Origin: Ciceribacter sp. L1K22
GTDB taxonomy: Bacteria; Pseudomonadota; Alphaproteobacteria; Rhizobiales; Rhizobiaceae
Reading direction: 5' to 3'
Length of the DNA stretch: 64,000 nucleotides
Assembly (NCBI RefSeq): GCF_017599385.1
Contig: NZ_JAGFPK010000001.1
Span: 932,177-996,176, forward strand
Of the stretch, positions 26,019 through 35,158 are shown piece by piece (within the stretch, counting starts at the first letter, position 1; every line of letters begins with the position of its first letter). The position numbers and the translations under genes were made by a program. Under the pieces are notes generated by a model, which was not told the DNA's origin, ran no database searches, and saw only the letters and a program-made list of their open reading frames with translations.

Positions 26019-27812
26019 ATGACATCCAAAGACAAGCCCAGAAAATCCGCAACCGGGCCATCCGGTCGCGGCGGAAAAGACGCAACACGCAAGCCCGCGC
26101 CGGACAAGGCGAAACGGTCGCCAAAGCCCACCGCAATGGCAGCGGCTGCCACTCCTGCCGCCGATGAGGCAAAGCCGGAACGGATCTCGAAGCTGTTGGC
26201 CCGTGCCGGCGTCGCATCCCGTCGCGACATCGAACGCATGATCATGGACGGCCGCGTGCGGGTTAACGGAAAGGTCCTGGACACGCCGGTGCTCAATGCC
26301 ACGTTCGCCGATCGCATCGAAGTGGACGGACAGCCGATCCAAGGCATCGAGCGGACCCGTCTCTGGCTTTATCATAAGCCTGCCGGTCTGGTGACCACCA
26401 ATTCCGATCCGGAAGGTCGTCCGACCGTCTTCGAGAATTTGCCGGAAGATTTGCCGCGCGTCATGTCTATTGGTCGCCTCGATATCAACACCGAGGGACT
26501 TCTACTTCTCACTAATGATGGCGGACTGGCGAGGGTGTTGGAACTTCCGACCACCGGCTGGCTCCGGCGCTACCGTGTCCGGGCCCATGGCGAAATCGAC
26601 CAGGCGGCGCTCGACGCGCTGAAGGATGGCATTGCCGTTGACGGCGTGCTCTATGGATCGATCGACGCCACGCTCGATCGCTCGCAAGGTCGCAACGTCT
26701 GGATCACCATGGGTCTGCGCGAAGGCAAGAACCGCGAGATCAAGAACGTGCTTGGTGCGCTCGGCCTCGATGTAAACCGTCTGATCCGCATCTCCTACGG
26801 TCCGTTCCAGCTCGGCGATCTCGGCGAAGGCAAGGTCGTCGAGGTGCGGGGCCGCATGCTGCGCGACCAACTTGGGCCACGACTGATCGAGGAGGCCAAG
26901 GCCAATTTCGAGGCGCCGCTTCACGACCGCAAGGCCGTCGACGCCGAGGATGAGACCGAAAAGCCCGCCAAACGCGCGAAGCCAGCCCGTGAATGGGGTC
27001 GTGACGACCGCGAGGCGGCCCGTGACCGTCTCGACACGCGCAAGCCTGAGGGCCCTCGTGGTGACCGGAAGGGCAAGTCCGAAGGCTTCCGTCGCGATGA
27101 TCGGGACCAAGGACGTGGCGGTGTTGGCGACCGGCCGAAGCGGACGCCCGCGATGAAGAGCCGTACGAGCAATGTCTGGATGGCGCCTGGCGCCCGCCCC
27201 ATAGCGGAAAAAAAAGCCGGCGACGAGTCTGCTTCCGCCAAGGCTCCGCGTCGCGAGGCGGCAGGTCCCGGCAAGCGCTATGGGCGGGACAAGGACGGAA
27301 AGCCGACAAAGGGAATGACGCGCTTCGATCCCGATCGGAAGAGTTTCGATGACCGCGGTCGCCGCGACGAGGGGCCGCGGGTTCAGGTGAGCCGTGCCCG
27401 CGACGAGGATGGCGAATGGATCCGCGCCGAGTCGCCCGCCAGCAATCCGCGAGGCGGCGACGATGGCAAACGCGGTTTCGGTGAACGCGGTCCCCGGCGA
27501 GATTTCGGCGATCGGCCGGAGCGAGGCGATCGTCCGAAATTCGATCGCGGCGAGCGTTCGGGTGCGCCGCGGGGTGATCGGCCGACATTCGACCGAGGCG
27601 ACCGCCCGGCTGGCGATCGCGCCGATCGTCCGCGTGGAGCCAAGCCGTTCGGGGATAAGCCGAAGGGTGGAAAATCGTTTGGCGGCAAGCCCGCCGGTAA
27701 ATCCTTCGGCGGCAAGCCGGGTGGCAAGCCTTCCGCAGGCCGTCCCGGCGGCAAGGGACTTGGCGGCAAGCCGTCGGGCGGCGGCCGTGGTCCCGGTCGT
27801 GGTCAGAGGTAA
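26019..27812 (+). CDS. rluB: Ribosomal large-subunit pseudouridine synthase with long basic C-terminal tail
   Basis: 597 residues, about twice the length of a typical RluB/RsuA-family enzyme. After a Lys/Ala-rich leader, an S4 RNA-binding domain occupies residues 55-100 (ISKLLARAGVASRRDIERMI). The catalytic domain carries GRLDINTEGLLLLTNDG with the active-site Asp. From about residue 300 the protein is low-complexity, charged and Gly-rich, with repeats of GDRP-x-FDRG type and then FGGKP/GGKP units ending GGGRGPGRGQR. Rhizobial homologues also have such tails, thought to add RNA affinity. The 23S rRNA target is inferred from family. rsmD follows within 6 bp. Confidence 0.92.
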   Translation: MTSKDKPRKSATGPSGRGGKDATRKPAPDKAKRSPKPTAMAAAATPAADEAKPERISKLLARAGVASRRDIERMIMDGRVRVNGKVLDTPVLNATFADRIEVDGQPIQGIERTRLWLYHKPAGLVTTNSDPEGRPTVFENLPEDLPRVMSIGRLDINTEGLLLLTNDGGLARVLELPTTGWLRRYRVRAHGEIDQAALDALKDGIAVDGVLYGSIDATLDRSQGRNVWITMGLREGKNREIKNVLGALGLDVNRLIRISYGPFQLGDLGEGKVVEVRGRMLRDQLGPRLIEEAKANFEAPLHDRKAVDAEDETEKPAKRAKPAREWGRDDREAARDRLDTRKPEGPRGDRKGKSEGFRRDDRDQGRGGVGDRPKRTPAMKSRTSNVWMAPGARPIAEKKAGDESASAKAPRREAAGPGKRYGRDKDGKPTKGMTRFDPDRKSFDDRGRRDEGPRVQVSRARDEDGEWIRAESPASNPRGGDDGKRGFGERGPRRDFGDRPERGDRPKFDRGERSGAPRGDRPTFDRGDRPAGDRADRPRGAKPFGDKPKGGKSFGGKPAGKSFGGKPGGKPSAGRPGGKGLGGKPSGGGRGPGRGQR

Positions 27813-27818
27813 ACCGCT

Positions 27819-28379
27819 GTGAGGGTAGTCGGCGGTGAATTCCGTGGCCGCTCGCTGGCCACGCCGAAGTCCAATGCGATCCGACCGACGACGGACCGGG
27901 CGCGCGAGAGCCTTTTCAATATTCTGGCGCACGCTTATCCCGAAGCTCTGGACGGGACCCGGATACTCGATCTGTTCGCCGGTACCGGTGCCGTCGGCAT
28001 CGAAGCGCTGTCGAGGGGATGTCGATCGGCACTGTTCGTCGAAAACAGTGTCGAGGGACGCGGCCTGATCTGGGAAAACATCGATGCCTTGGGCCTGCAT
28101 GGCCGTGCGAGGATGTTGCGTCGGGACGCGACATCACTCGGGTCGGTCAGTAACATGGAGCCGTTTCATCTCCTCTTTGCCGATCCGCCCTATGGCAGGG
28201 GTCTGGGAGAGAAGGCGCTGAAAGCTGCGTTTCAGGGTGGCTGGCTGTTGCCCGACGCTCTTGTCGTTCTGGAAGAAAGCGCGGATGTGACCGTCGTCCT
28301 CGATCCGGTTTTCAGGCTGATCGAGGATCGCGATTTCGGCGATACACGCATGCATTTCTACCGCTACAAGCCGACCTGA
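27819..28379 (+). CDS. rsmD: 16S rRNA (guanine966-N2)-methyltransferase
   Basis: 186 residues from a GTG start. MRVVGGEFRGRSLATPKS is the family N-terminus. Motif I is ILDLFAGTGAVGIEALSRG and the catalytic motif IV is LLFADPPYGRG (D/NPPY). RsmD methylates G966 of 16S rRNA in the assembled 30S subunit. It follows rluB by 6 bp, so the two rRNA-modification genes are evidently one transcription unit. Confidence 0.95.
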   Translation: MRVVGGEFRGRSLATPKSNAIRPTTDRARESLFNILAHAYPEALDGTRILDLFAGTGAVGIEALSRGCRSALFVENSVEGRGLIWENIDALGLHGRARMLRRDATSLGSVSNMEPFHLLFADPPYGRGLGEKALKAAFQGGWLLPDALVVLEESADVTVVLDPVFRLIEDRDFGDTRMHFYRYKPT

Positions 28380-28419
28380 TGCAGGAGGCTCCATCAGGCC
28401 GGCTGAGAGAGATTACTCC

Positions 28420-29292
28420 GTGACAGACAACGCCACTCCGTCCCTGAGCAAAGCGAATGATCCGACGGTGGCTATTGCGCTCGGTGCGGGCGGTGCCCGC
28501 GGTTTTGCCCACATTTCCGTCATCGAGGCGCTCGACGAGATGGGCATTCGCCCTGTCTGCATCGCCGGCGCGTCGATGGGAGCCTTGATCGGTGCCGGCA
28601 TGGCGGCCGGAATGCGCGGCCGGGAAATTCGGGAATATGTTCTCGAAACGGTAGGGAAACGGTCGACAGTCGCCAATCGTCTCTGGAATCTGGGGCCGGG
28701 AACCATGCGGGACGCGCTCGGCGGCTTTCGGCTGGGGCAGTTCAACCTGGAACGCATCCTAGCCGCGTTCTTGCCGCCTGAACTGCCGGCGGACTTCTCT
28801 GCGCTGCGTATTCCGCTGAAAGTGGTCACCACCGACTATTATGCCCAAAGCGAGTCGATCCGTGAGGAAGGAGCGCTGCATCCTGCGCTCGCCGCGTCTG
28901 CCGCGATACCGGTACTTTTCATGCCGGTCGAGATCGATGGTCGCATCATGGTCGATGGCGGCATCGTCAATCCCGTACCCTATGAACACCTTCGGCCTCT
29001 GGCGGACATCGTGATCGCCGTCGATGTCGTCGGAGCCCCGGATGGGGAGGGCGTGCCCAATCGCTTCGACAGCCTTTTCGGCGCATCGCAACTGATGATG
29101 CAGTCCATGATCGCACTCAAACTCAAGCTGTCAAAGCCGGACATCTTCCTGCGGCCGCCCGTCAACGCCTTCCGGGTTCTGGATTTCGTCAAGGCCCGTC
29201 AAGTGCTGGAAGCAGCGGATGGCGTAAAGGATGATCTGAAGCGGCAGATCGAGACCGCGATCGAGGTGCGCCTTCGCAGTGCGATCGCCTAG
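28420..29292 (+). CDS. Patatin-like phospholipase family protein
   Basis: 290 residues from a GTG start. The catalytic Ser-Asp dyad is intact: the oxyanion-hole loop GAGGARGFAH, nucleophile motif GASMGALIG (Ser about residue 50), and DGGIVNPVP carrying the Asp. This is the RssA/YchK-type bacterial patatin arrangement. Members hydrolyse lipid acyl esters; the physiological substrate is unknown. It overlaps the convergent antiporter gene by four bases at the 3' end. Confidence 0.9.
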   Translation: MTDNATPSLSKANDPTVAIALGAGGARGFAHISVIEALDEMGIRPVCIAGASMGALIGAGMAAGMRGREIREYVLETVGKRSTVANRLWNLGPGTMRDALGGFRLGQFNLERILAAFLPPELPADFSALRIPLKVVTTDYYAQSESIREEGALHPALAASAAIPVLFMPVEIDGRIMVDGGIVNPVPYEHLRPLADIVIAVDVVGAPDGEGVPNRFDSLFGASQLMMQSMIALKLKLSKPDIFLRPPVNAFRVLDFVKARQVLEAADGVKDDLKRQIETAIEVRLRSAIA

Positions 29293-31109
29293 CGATCCAT
29301 CTCCTCGCCAACGGCCTCGGGGAAGCGAGCAGCAGACTCCCCGTCGTCGCTCTGCCGCTTCGGCTTGACGAGAGGCTCGGGACGCACCGGTCGGTTGTGG
29401 AGCATGTGACGTCCTGCCAGGATACCCTCGGCAGCCTGTATTTGCAGCCTCTCCTCATCGCGGACGCGAATGTCGTCCAGGATCGCTTGTGCTTCGGTCT
29501 CTGTCATTCCGAGTGCTTCTAGCGTTTTGCGACCAAAAAGCAGACCCGATTCCAGCGTCTCTCGCAGTTCGTATTCGACGTCGCGCGACCGGAGCGACAG
29601 GCTATGGATACGGTCGTAGGAGCGGACGAAGAGCCGCGCCTCGGGATACTCCTCCTTCAGGAGGTCGACGATCCGATCGGTGGTTTCCTTCTTCTGCGTA
29701 CAGATCGCGACGATCTTCGCGCGTTCGATGCCGGCGGCGCGCAGCACGTCGAGCCGCGTTCCGTCGCCAAAATAGATGCGAAAGCCGAAGGAGGCGGCCT
29801 GACGAACACGGTCGACGGAATCGTCTATGATCGTCACGTCCCTTCCGCTTGCAAGCAGGATTTGCGCCGCAATCTGACCGAAGCGGGAGAAGCCCACCAT
29901 GATGACATCGGCATCGGCGCCTTCGAAATCCTCGTCCATCTTCTCAGCCGCGTCTTCCGTTTGAAGACGCCGCGCAAGGATTGCACCGAGCGGCGTCAAG
30001 GCCATCGTAAGTGTCACCATCGAGATGAGCATGGAGGCAGTCGCCCCCGATAGCAGTCCGACAGTGGTCGCGGTGGTGAACAGCACAAAACCGAACTCGC
30101 CGCCCTGGGGCAGAAGGAAGGCGACGCGGATCGCGTCGTCACGGCTCGATCCGGTGGCGCGGCAGAGCAGATAAAGGACGATCGCCTTCAGGATCATGAT
30201 GACCAGTACGCCGCCGACGATCAGAAGGAGATTGTCGAGGATCACGTCGATCTGCATCGACATGCCAACTGCCATGAAGAACAGCGCCAGCAGGATGCCG
30301 CGGAACGGCTCGATATCCGCTTCAAGCTCGTGGCGATAAGACGACTCCGCGAGCATTACGCCCGACAGGAAAGCGCCCATGGCCATGGAGAGACCGGCGA
30401 CCTGCATCAGAGTTGCGGAACCTATCACGACGAGCAACGCTGCTGCGATCATCACCTCTCGCGCGCCTGTCCTGGCGATGACGCCGAACATCGGCGTCAG
30501 GATGTAGCGACCGGCAACGAGCATAGCCACGATCGCGCCAACCGCGATTGCCGCTTCCTGGTAGAAGGGCGTCTCCGCCCCCTCCGCCTGGCCTCCGAGA
30601 AGGCTGACCATCGCAAGCAGTGGGACGATGGCGAGGTCCTGCAGCAGAAGAATGGAAAAGGCTCGCTGGCCATACCGCGTGTTTCGGTCGCCCTGGTCGT
30701 TCAGAAGCTGGAGCGCGAAGGCCGTGGACGAAAGCGCAAGGCCAAAGCCGATGACGAGGCCACCGCGCCAGTCCACCAGTCCCATCAACACCGGAAGGAC
30801 GGACAGGATCAGCCCGCTGACGACCACCTGTGCCGTGCCAAGGCCGAAAATATCGGCGCGCATGTGCCAGAGGCGCGATGGTTTCAGCTCAAGGCCGATG
30901 ATGAAGAGCAGAAAGACGACACCCAGTTCGGACACGCTGAGGATTTCCCCCGTCTCCGAAATGAGGTGCGCCAGCGGTCCGATGACCACGCCCGCCGCCA
31001 GGTATCCAAGCACCGTGCTGAGGCCCAACTGCCGAAACAAGGGCGCTGCCACCACCGCTCCGCCGAGCAACAGAAGCGTTTCGGTGAACATGACGTGCGA
31101 GGTGCTCAT
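29289..31109 (-). CDS. CPA2-family monovalent cation:proton antiporter (Kef-type)
   Basis: 606 residues. The N-terminal ~380 residues form the Na+/H+ exchanger fold with about 12-13 helices (VLGYLAAGVVIGPLAHLI, ALSSTAFALQLLNDQGD, LPQGGEFGFVLF). A TrkA-N/RCK domain follows from about residue 405 (DVIMVGFSRFGQIAAQILLASG) and would bind NAD(H) or glutathione-type regulators. It resembles KefB/KefC, glutathione-gated potassium efflux systems that protect against electrophiles. No ancillary KefF/KefG quinone oxidoreductase gene adjoins it. Confidence 0.9.
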   Translation of the reverse strand: MSTSHVMFTETLLLLGGAVVAAPLFRQLGLSTVLGYLAAGVVIGPLAHLISETGEILSVSELGVVFLLFIIGLELKPSRLWHMRADIFGLGTAQVVVSGLILSVLPVLMGLVDWRGGLVIGFGLALSSTAFALQLLNDQGDRNTRYGQRAFSILLLQDLAIVPLLAMVSLLGGQAEGAETPFYQEAAIAVGAIVAMLVAGRYILTPMFGVIARTGAREVMIAAALLVVIGSATLMQVAGLSMAMGAFLSGVMLAESSYRHELEADIEPFRGILLALFFMAVGMSMQIDVILDNLLLIVGGVLVIMILKAIVLYLLCRATGSSRDDAIRVAFLLPQGGEFGFVLFTTATTVGLLSGATASMLISMVTLTMALTPLGAILARRLQTEDAAEKMDEDFEGADADVIMVGFSRFGQIAAQILLASGRDVTIIDDSVDRVRQAASFGFRIYFGDGTRLDVLRAAGIERAKIVAICTQKKETTDRIVDLLKEEYPEARLFVRSYDRIHSLSLRSRDVEYELRETLESGLLFGRKTLEALGMTETEAQAILDDIRVRDEERLQIQAAEGILAGRHMLHNRPVRPEPLVKPKRQSDDGESAARFPEAVGEEMDR

Positions 31110-31233
31110 GCCTGGTTGTTCCTATTTGGGTGGCAATCCGGGGGAGATGAACCCTTTTTCCGGTATTCGACGCCGGCGGCCTTGATGACCGTTGTATTGC
31201 ACAATAAATGGTGCCGGAACGAAAGGCCAAGCC

Positions 31234-32580
31234 ATGTCTTCTGAAATCGACTCCGGAAACCTTCTGTCGCGTGCCGAGCAATTGGTCAACCTGGCGCGCG
31301 CCGCCGGCGCGGATGCGGCCGATGCGGTCGTTGTCCGGTCGCGGTCGCGGTCGGTATCTGTCCGCCAGGGCAATGTGGAGTCAACGGACTCCGCTGAAAG
31401 TGACGACTTCTCGTTACGGGTTTTTGTCGGCAAGAAGGTTGCCAGCGTGTCCGCCAACCCGGGCTTCGATCTCAAGGCCTTGGCAGAACGAGCCGTGGCC
31501 ATGGCGCGCGTTTCTCCGGAAGATCCGTTCGCGGGACTGGCGGACGAGACCGATCTTGCCCGAATGCCTCTGGATCTTGAACTCTTCGATTCCACGGAGA
31601 TGTCGAGCGAAGCCTTGACCGAGGCCGCACTTGCCATGGAAGCGGCCGCTCTGGATGTTTCAGGGGTCAGCAAGTCTGCCGGGGCTGGCGCGTCCGCCGG
31701 CATGGGTGGGCTCGTGCTGGTCACCTCACACGGCTTCTCCGGCAGCTACAAGGCCTCACGCTTCGGCCGGTCCGTTGGTGTCATCGCGGGCGAAGGCACG
31801 AAAATGGAGCGCGACCATGATTTTGACAGTCGTCTCTACGCCGCCGAACTGGATGCGCCCGAACTGATCGGACGTCGCGCCGGTGAACGTGTGGTGCGGC
31901 GCCTGAATGCACGTCAGGCGGATACGGGGTCGAACATCACGGTCGTCTTCGATCCGCGTGTTGCACGGGGATTTGTCGGACACATAGCGGGCGCCATCAA
32001 CGGCGCGGCCGTCGCGCGCAAGACCTCCTTCCTTCGCGATCGAATGGGTGAGCAGGTCTTGAAGAAGGGCATCAACATCACCGACGAACCGCTGCGTGTT
32101 CGTGGCCCCGCCTCTCGCCCCTTTGACGGCGAAGGTGTGCGGGGAGAGCGATTGGTCATGATCGAAGACGGTGTTCTCAAGCACTGGTTCCTGTCTTCCT
32201 CCACAGCACGGGAACTTGGCCTGCGCACCAATGGTCGCGGCGCTCGCGGTGGAACGACGGTCTCCCCTTCATCCACGAACCTCGCATTGGAGCCCGGAGA
32301 TATGTCACCGGAGGATCTGATCCGGTCGATCGGTACTGGCTTCTATGTAACCGAGCTCATCGGGCATGGCGTGGACATGATCACCGGCGAATACAGTCGG
32401 GGCGCCAGCGGTTTCTGGATCGAAAACGGCGAGCTGGCGTATCCCGTATCCGAAGTGACGATCGCATCGAACTTGAAGGATATGTTCATGCGATTGACCG
32501 TGGCTAATGATATCGATCGTAAGTTCGGTGTGGCCGCTCCCACGATTGCGATCGAAGGGATGACACTGGCCGGCCGCTGA
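31234..32580 (+). CDS. pmbA: TldD/PmbA family metallopeptidase component
   Basis: 448 residues from ATG 31234. The PmbA/TldE-like layout is clear: VSVRQGNVESTDSAESDDFS near the N-terminus, then VVFDPRVARGFVGHIAGAINGAAVARKTSF, and the C-terminal GARGGTTVSPSSTNL and GHGVDMITGEYSRGASGFWI. In E. coli TldE (PmbA) forms a heterodimer with TldD, which carries the zinc HExxxH site; no HExxxH is visible here, as expected of the TldE subunit. The complex degrades unfolded peptides and matures some RiPPs. No tldD gene is in the window. Confidence 0.9.
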   Translation: MSSEIDSGNLLSRAEQLVNLARAAGADAADAVVVRSRSRSVSVRQGNVESTDSAESDDFSLRVFVGKKVASVSANPGFDLKALAERAVAMARVSPEDPFAGLADETDLARMPLDLELFDSTEMSSEALTEAALAMEAAALDVSGVSKSAGAGASAGMGGLVLVTSHGFSGSYKASRFGRSVGVIAGEGTKMERDHDFDSRLYAAELDAPELIGRRAGERVVRRLNARQADTGSNITVVFDPRVARGFVGHIAGAINGAAVARKTSFLRDRMGEQVLKKGINITDEPLRVRGPASRPFDGEGVRGERLVMIEDGVLKHWFLSSSTARELGLRTNGRGARGGTTVSPSSTNLALEPGDMSPEDLIRSIGTGFYVTELIGHGVDMITGEYSRGASGFWIENGELAYPVSEVTIASNLKDMFMRLTVANDIDRKFGVAAPTIAIEGMTLAGR

Positions 32581-32606
32581 ACCGCCGTAGACTAGGGGTA
32601 AGGCCG

Positions 32607-33413
32607 ATGGTGGCCCTCGCACAAACTGACTGGCTCGCCGACCTCGCTTTGATCGGCGAGGCTGCCCGCCGCGCAGGCGAGGTGGCTTTGTCGTATTTCG
32701 GGCAGTCGCCCGATGTCTGGTTCAAGAACGAGGGCCGTTCACCCGTCAGCGCGGCCGATCTCGCCGCGAACGAGATGCTGGAAACCATGCTCCGTGGTGC
32801 GCGACCCGGTTATGGTTGGCTTTCAGAAGAGACCGATGACGACCCCGCCCGGCTCTCCCACGATACCGTATTCGTCGTTGATCCGATCGATGGCACGCGT
32901 GCTTTCATTGCAGGTGAAAGAACCTGGTGCGTCAGTGTCGCCGTCGTTCATGAAGGGCGGCCGGTGGCAGCGGCACTGTATGCTCCGGCGCTCTCCGAGG
33001 AATATCTTGCATCAACCGGAGGCGCCGTCCGGAAGAACGGCGAGCCAATCGAGGTCGCGGGGCGCGATGGGCCTCGCCTTCGCGTCGCGACGCCGCAAGA
33101 CATGCTGAACACGATAGATCCGATGTTTCGCGAGGGACTGGAGCGCGTAGCCCATATTCCCTCGCTCGCTTACCGTATCGCCATGGTGGCGGACGGGCGG
33201 ATACACGCCACGTTCGTCAAGCGCAACTCTCATGATTGGGATCTCGCCGCTGCCGATCTCATCCTCGAACGCGCCGGCGGTCGTCTCACCGATAGCGCGG
33301 GAAGCACCTTGCAGTACAACCGGCCGGAAGTGCGTCACGAGGTGCTTTGTGCCGCAGCCGCCCCGTTGCTGCCATCCCTTCTCGCACAGCTTGCGCCAGC
33401 CTCTCGCGGTTGA
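32607..33413 (+). CDS. Inositol monophosphatase family / 3'(2'),5'-bisphosphate nucleotidase-like (CysQ-like)
   Basis: 268 residues with the lithium-sensitive phosphatase motifs: WLSEETDDD (metal ligand Glu-Glu), VVDPIDGTRAFIAG (DPIDGT metal site, about residue 93), and near the end KRNSHDWDLAAADLILERAGG (WDxAA motif). Substrates in this family include inositol phosphate and PAP. The start of the DUF4170 gene follows after 62 bp, and lipid A/Kdo genes lie beyond, an order that recurs in rhizobia. The true substrate cannot be chosen from sequence. Confidence 0.88.
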   Translation: MVALAQTDWLADLALIGEAARRAGEVALSYFGQSPDVWFKNEGRSPVSAADLAANEMLETMLRGARPGYGWLSEETDDDPARLSHDTVFVVDPIDGTRAFIAGERTWCVSVAVVHEGRPVAAALYAPALSEEYLASTGGAVRKNGEPIEVAGRDGPRLRVATPQDMLNTIDPMFREGLERVAHIPSLAYRIAMVADGRIHATFVKRNSHDWDLAAADLILERAGGRLTDSAGSTLQYNRPEVRHEVLCAAAAPLLPSLLAQLAPASRG

Positions 33414-33475
33414 CCTTTGGAGCGAAATCGCGCAGATGAAATGTCGGTGAAATCATACTGGAAAGAACATCGCTT

Positions 33476-33715
33476 ATGACGGAAACCGACGGTAAGAAGC
33501 AGCTTCTTCACCTGGTCTTTGGAGGCGAACTGTCGAGCCTTTCGGAGGTACAGTTCCGTGATCTCAATTCGCTGGATATCGTGGGCATTTTCCCGGATTA
33601 TGCGAGTGCGCTCGCAGCCTGGAAGTCCAAAGCGCAGCAGACCGTGGACAACGCCCATATGCGTTATTTCATCGTCCACATGCATCGCCTGCTGAACCCG
33701 GCCGATACGCAGTGA
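33476..33715 (+). CDS. DUF4170 domain-containing protein
   Basis: 79 residues: KKQLLHLVFGGELSSLSEVQF, an IVGIFPDYASALAAWKSKAQ segment, and AHMRYFIVHMHRLL. This is the compact alphaproteobacterial DUF4170 family, with a conserved hydrophobic start and the MRYFIVH motif. Function unknown; its place between a CysQ-like gene and waaA is conserved in related genomes. It has a good SD (GGAAAG) and a strong terminator immediately after the stop. Confidence 0.85.
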   Translation: MTETDGKKQLLHLVFGGELSSLSEVQFRDLNSLDIVGIFPDYASALAAWKSKAQQTVDNAHMRYFIVHMHRLLNPADTQ

Positions 33716-33722
33716 GAAATCC

Positions 33723-33760
33723 GCGCCCGGAAGCTGTCGTTTCCGGGCGCCTCTATTTTA
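33723..33760 (+). terminator. Rho-independent terminator after the DUF4170 gene
   Basis: A 10-bp perfect stem GCGCCCGGAA / TTCCGGGCGC with an 8-nt loop is followed by CTCTATTTTA. It separates the upstream genes from waaA. Confidence 0.8.
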
Positions 33761-33844
33761 GCATAGTTATTGCGCATTGGATTTGTATGACAAACGGCAG
33801 AACGCCGGCAGACCCCTCCTCGAGAGTGATTGGGTAATCGGAGT

Positions 33845-35158
33845 ATGAGCAGCGGGATGGCATCGGTCGCTCTTGCCGCCTATCGATGGGCCAGCGTCGT
33901 CGTCTATCCATTGACGGGGCCGTTTCTGGCCGTGCGCGCTGCCAAGGGCAAGGAAGACCGGGCCCGTCGAGCCGAACGGTATGGGTATGCCAGCCTGCCG
34001 CGTCCGGTCGGGCCGCTTGCGTGGGTGCATGCCGCCAGTGTCGGCGAGACGCTTGCTGTGGTGCCGCTGTTGAAGGAACTCCGTCGGCGCGAGATAAACG
34101 TCTTGCTGACCACAGGCACGGTCACCTCTGCAGAGCTGGTCAAGACGCGCCTGAGCGACGATATCATGCACCAATACGTTCCTCTTGACGTCAAGCCGGC
34201 CATCAAGCGGTTCCTGAGATATTGGAGGCCGGATCTGGCAATCTCGGTCGAGTCGGAGATATGGCCGGTGACAATGATAGAGCTGCAGCGCCGGCACGTG
34301 CCGCAGATCCTCGTCAATGCCCGCATTTCGGACAGGTCATTCGAACGTTGGCGCAATCATGCCTCGATTTCGGAGGCTCTGTTCGGCAAGCTTGCCCTGG
34401 TCGTCGCGCAGTCTGACCTCGATGCCGAGCGTTATCGCGATCTTGGTGCCTGGCCGGTGACAATCGCAGGCAACATCAAGGTCGATGCCGAGGCGCCTGC
34501 TTGTGATGCGGCCCTCGTGGAGCGCTACCGGCAACAGATCGGCCGTCGCAAGAGTTGGGCGGCGATCTCCACCTTTGAGGGTGAGGAAAAGGTGGCTTTG
34601 ATGGTCCACCGCGCCCTTAAGGCGCACACCGGTCTCCTCACCATTGTCGTTCCACGTCATCCCGAGCGGGCTGACGACCTGGAAAAAATGATGCTGGAAA
34701 AAGGCTTCAAGATTGCACGCCGCAGCCGTGGTGACGTCGTGACCGACGATACCGACATCCTGCTAGGCGACACGATCGGTGAAATGGGCCTTTATCTTCG
34801 ATTGACGGAAGTCGCCTTCGTCGGGCGTTCGCTGACGGCCGAGGGAGGGCAGAACCCGCTTGAACCGGCCATGCTGGGAACCGCCGTCTTGTCCGGCCCC
34901 CACGTTCAGAACTTCCGTGACTCCTACCAGAAGCTTGTGCGCTGCGGGGCTGCCCGTATCGTGCGGGACCCTGAAATGCTGGCCAAGGCCGTCCATTTCC
35001 TCAATACAAATGATCTGGCGCGCCACAAGATGATGGATGCAGGCACCGAATGCCTGCAGGACATGCGTGGCGCACTCGCCGCGACGATGAAGGGTCTCGA
35101 GCCCTTCATAAACCCGCTGACCGTCAAGGCACGGCTACAGCCGAAAGTGGCTTCGTGA
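33845..35158 (+). CDS. waaA: 3-deoxy-D-manno-octulosonic acid (Kdo) transferase
   Basis: About 437 residues from ATG 33845; an in-frame TTG at 33830 and ATG at 33857 are alternatives. A short membrane-interacting N-terminal helix precedes the GT-B glycosyltransferase domains. The Kdo-transferase N-domain motif WVHAASVGETLAVVPLL contains the catalytic Glu. Further motifs are LAISVESEIWPVTM and, in the C-domain, FVGRSLTAEGGQNPLEPAM (donor CMP-Kdo site). WaaA transfers Kdo residues onto lipid A precursor at the inner-membrane face. A HAD gene overlaps its stop and lpxK follows. Confidence 0.95.
   Translation: MSSGMASVALAAYRWASVVVYPLTGPFLAVRAAKGKEDRARRAERYGYASLPRPVGPLAWVHAASVGETLAVVPLLKELRRREINVLLTTGTVTSAELVKTRLSDDIMHQYVPLDVKPAIKRFLRYWRPDLAISVESEIWPVTMIELQRRHVPQILVNARISDRSFERWRNHASISEALFGKLALVVAQSDLDAERYRDLGAWPVTIAGNIKVDAEAPACDAALVERYRQQIGRRKSWAAISTFEGEEKVALMVHRALKAHTGLLTIVVPRHPERADDLEKMMLEKGFKIARRSRGDVVTDDTDILLGDTIGEMGLYLRLTEVAFVGRSLTAEGGQNPLEPAMLGTAVLSGPHVQNFRDSYQKLVRCGAARIVRDPEMLAKAVHFLNTNDLARHKMMDAGTECLQDMRGALAATMKGLEPFINPLTVKARLQPKVAS

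Noticed and set aside
26502..28100. 532-codon frame antisense to rluB and rsmD
   Set aside because: Low-complexity shadow of the Gly/Arg-rich rluB tail with no domain.
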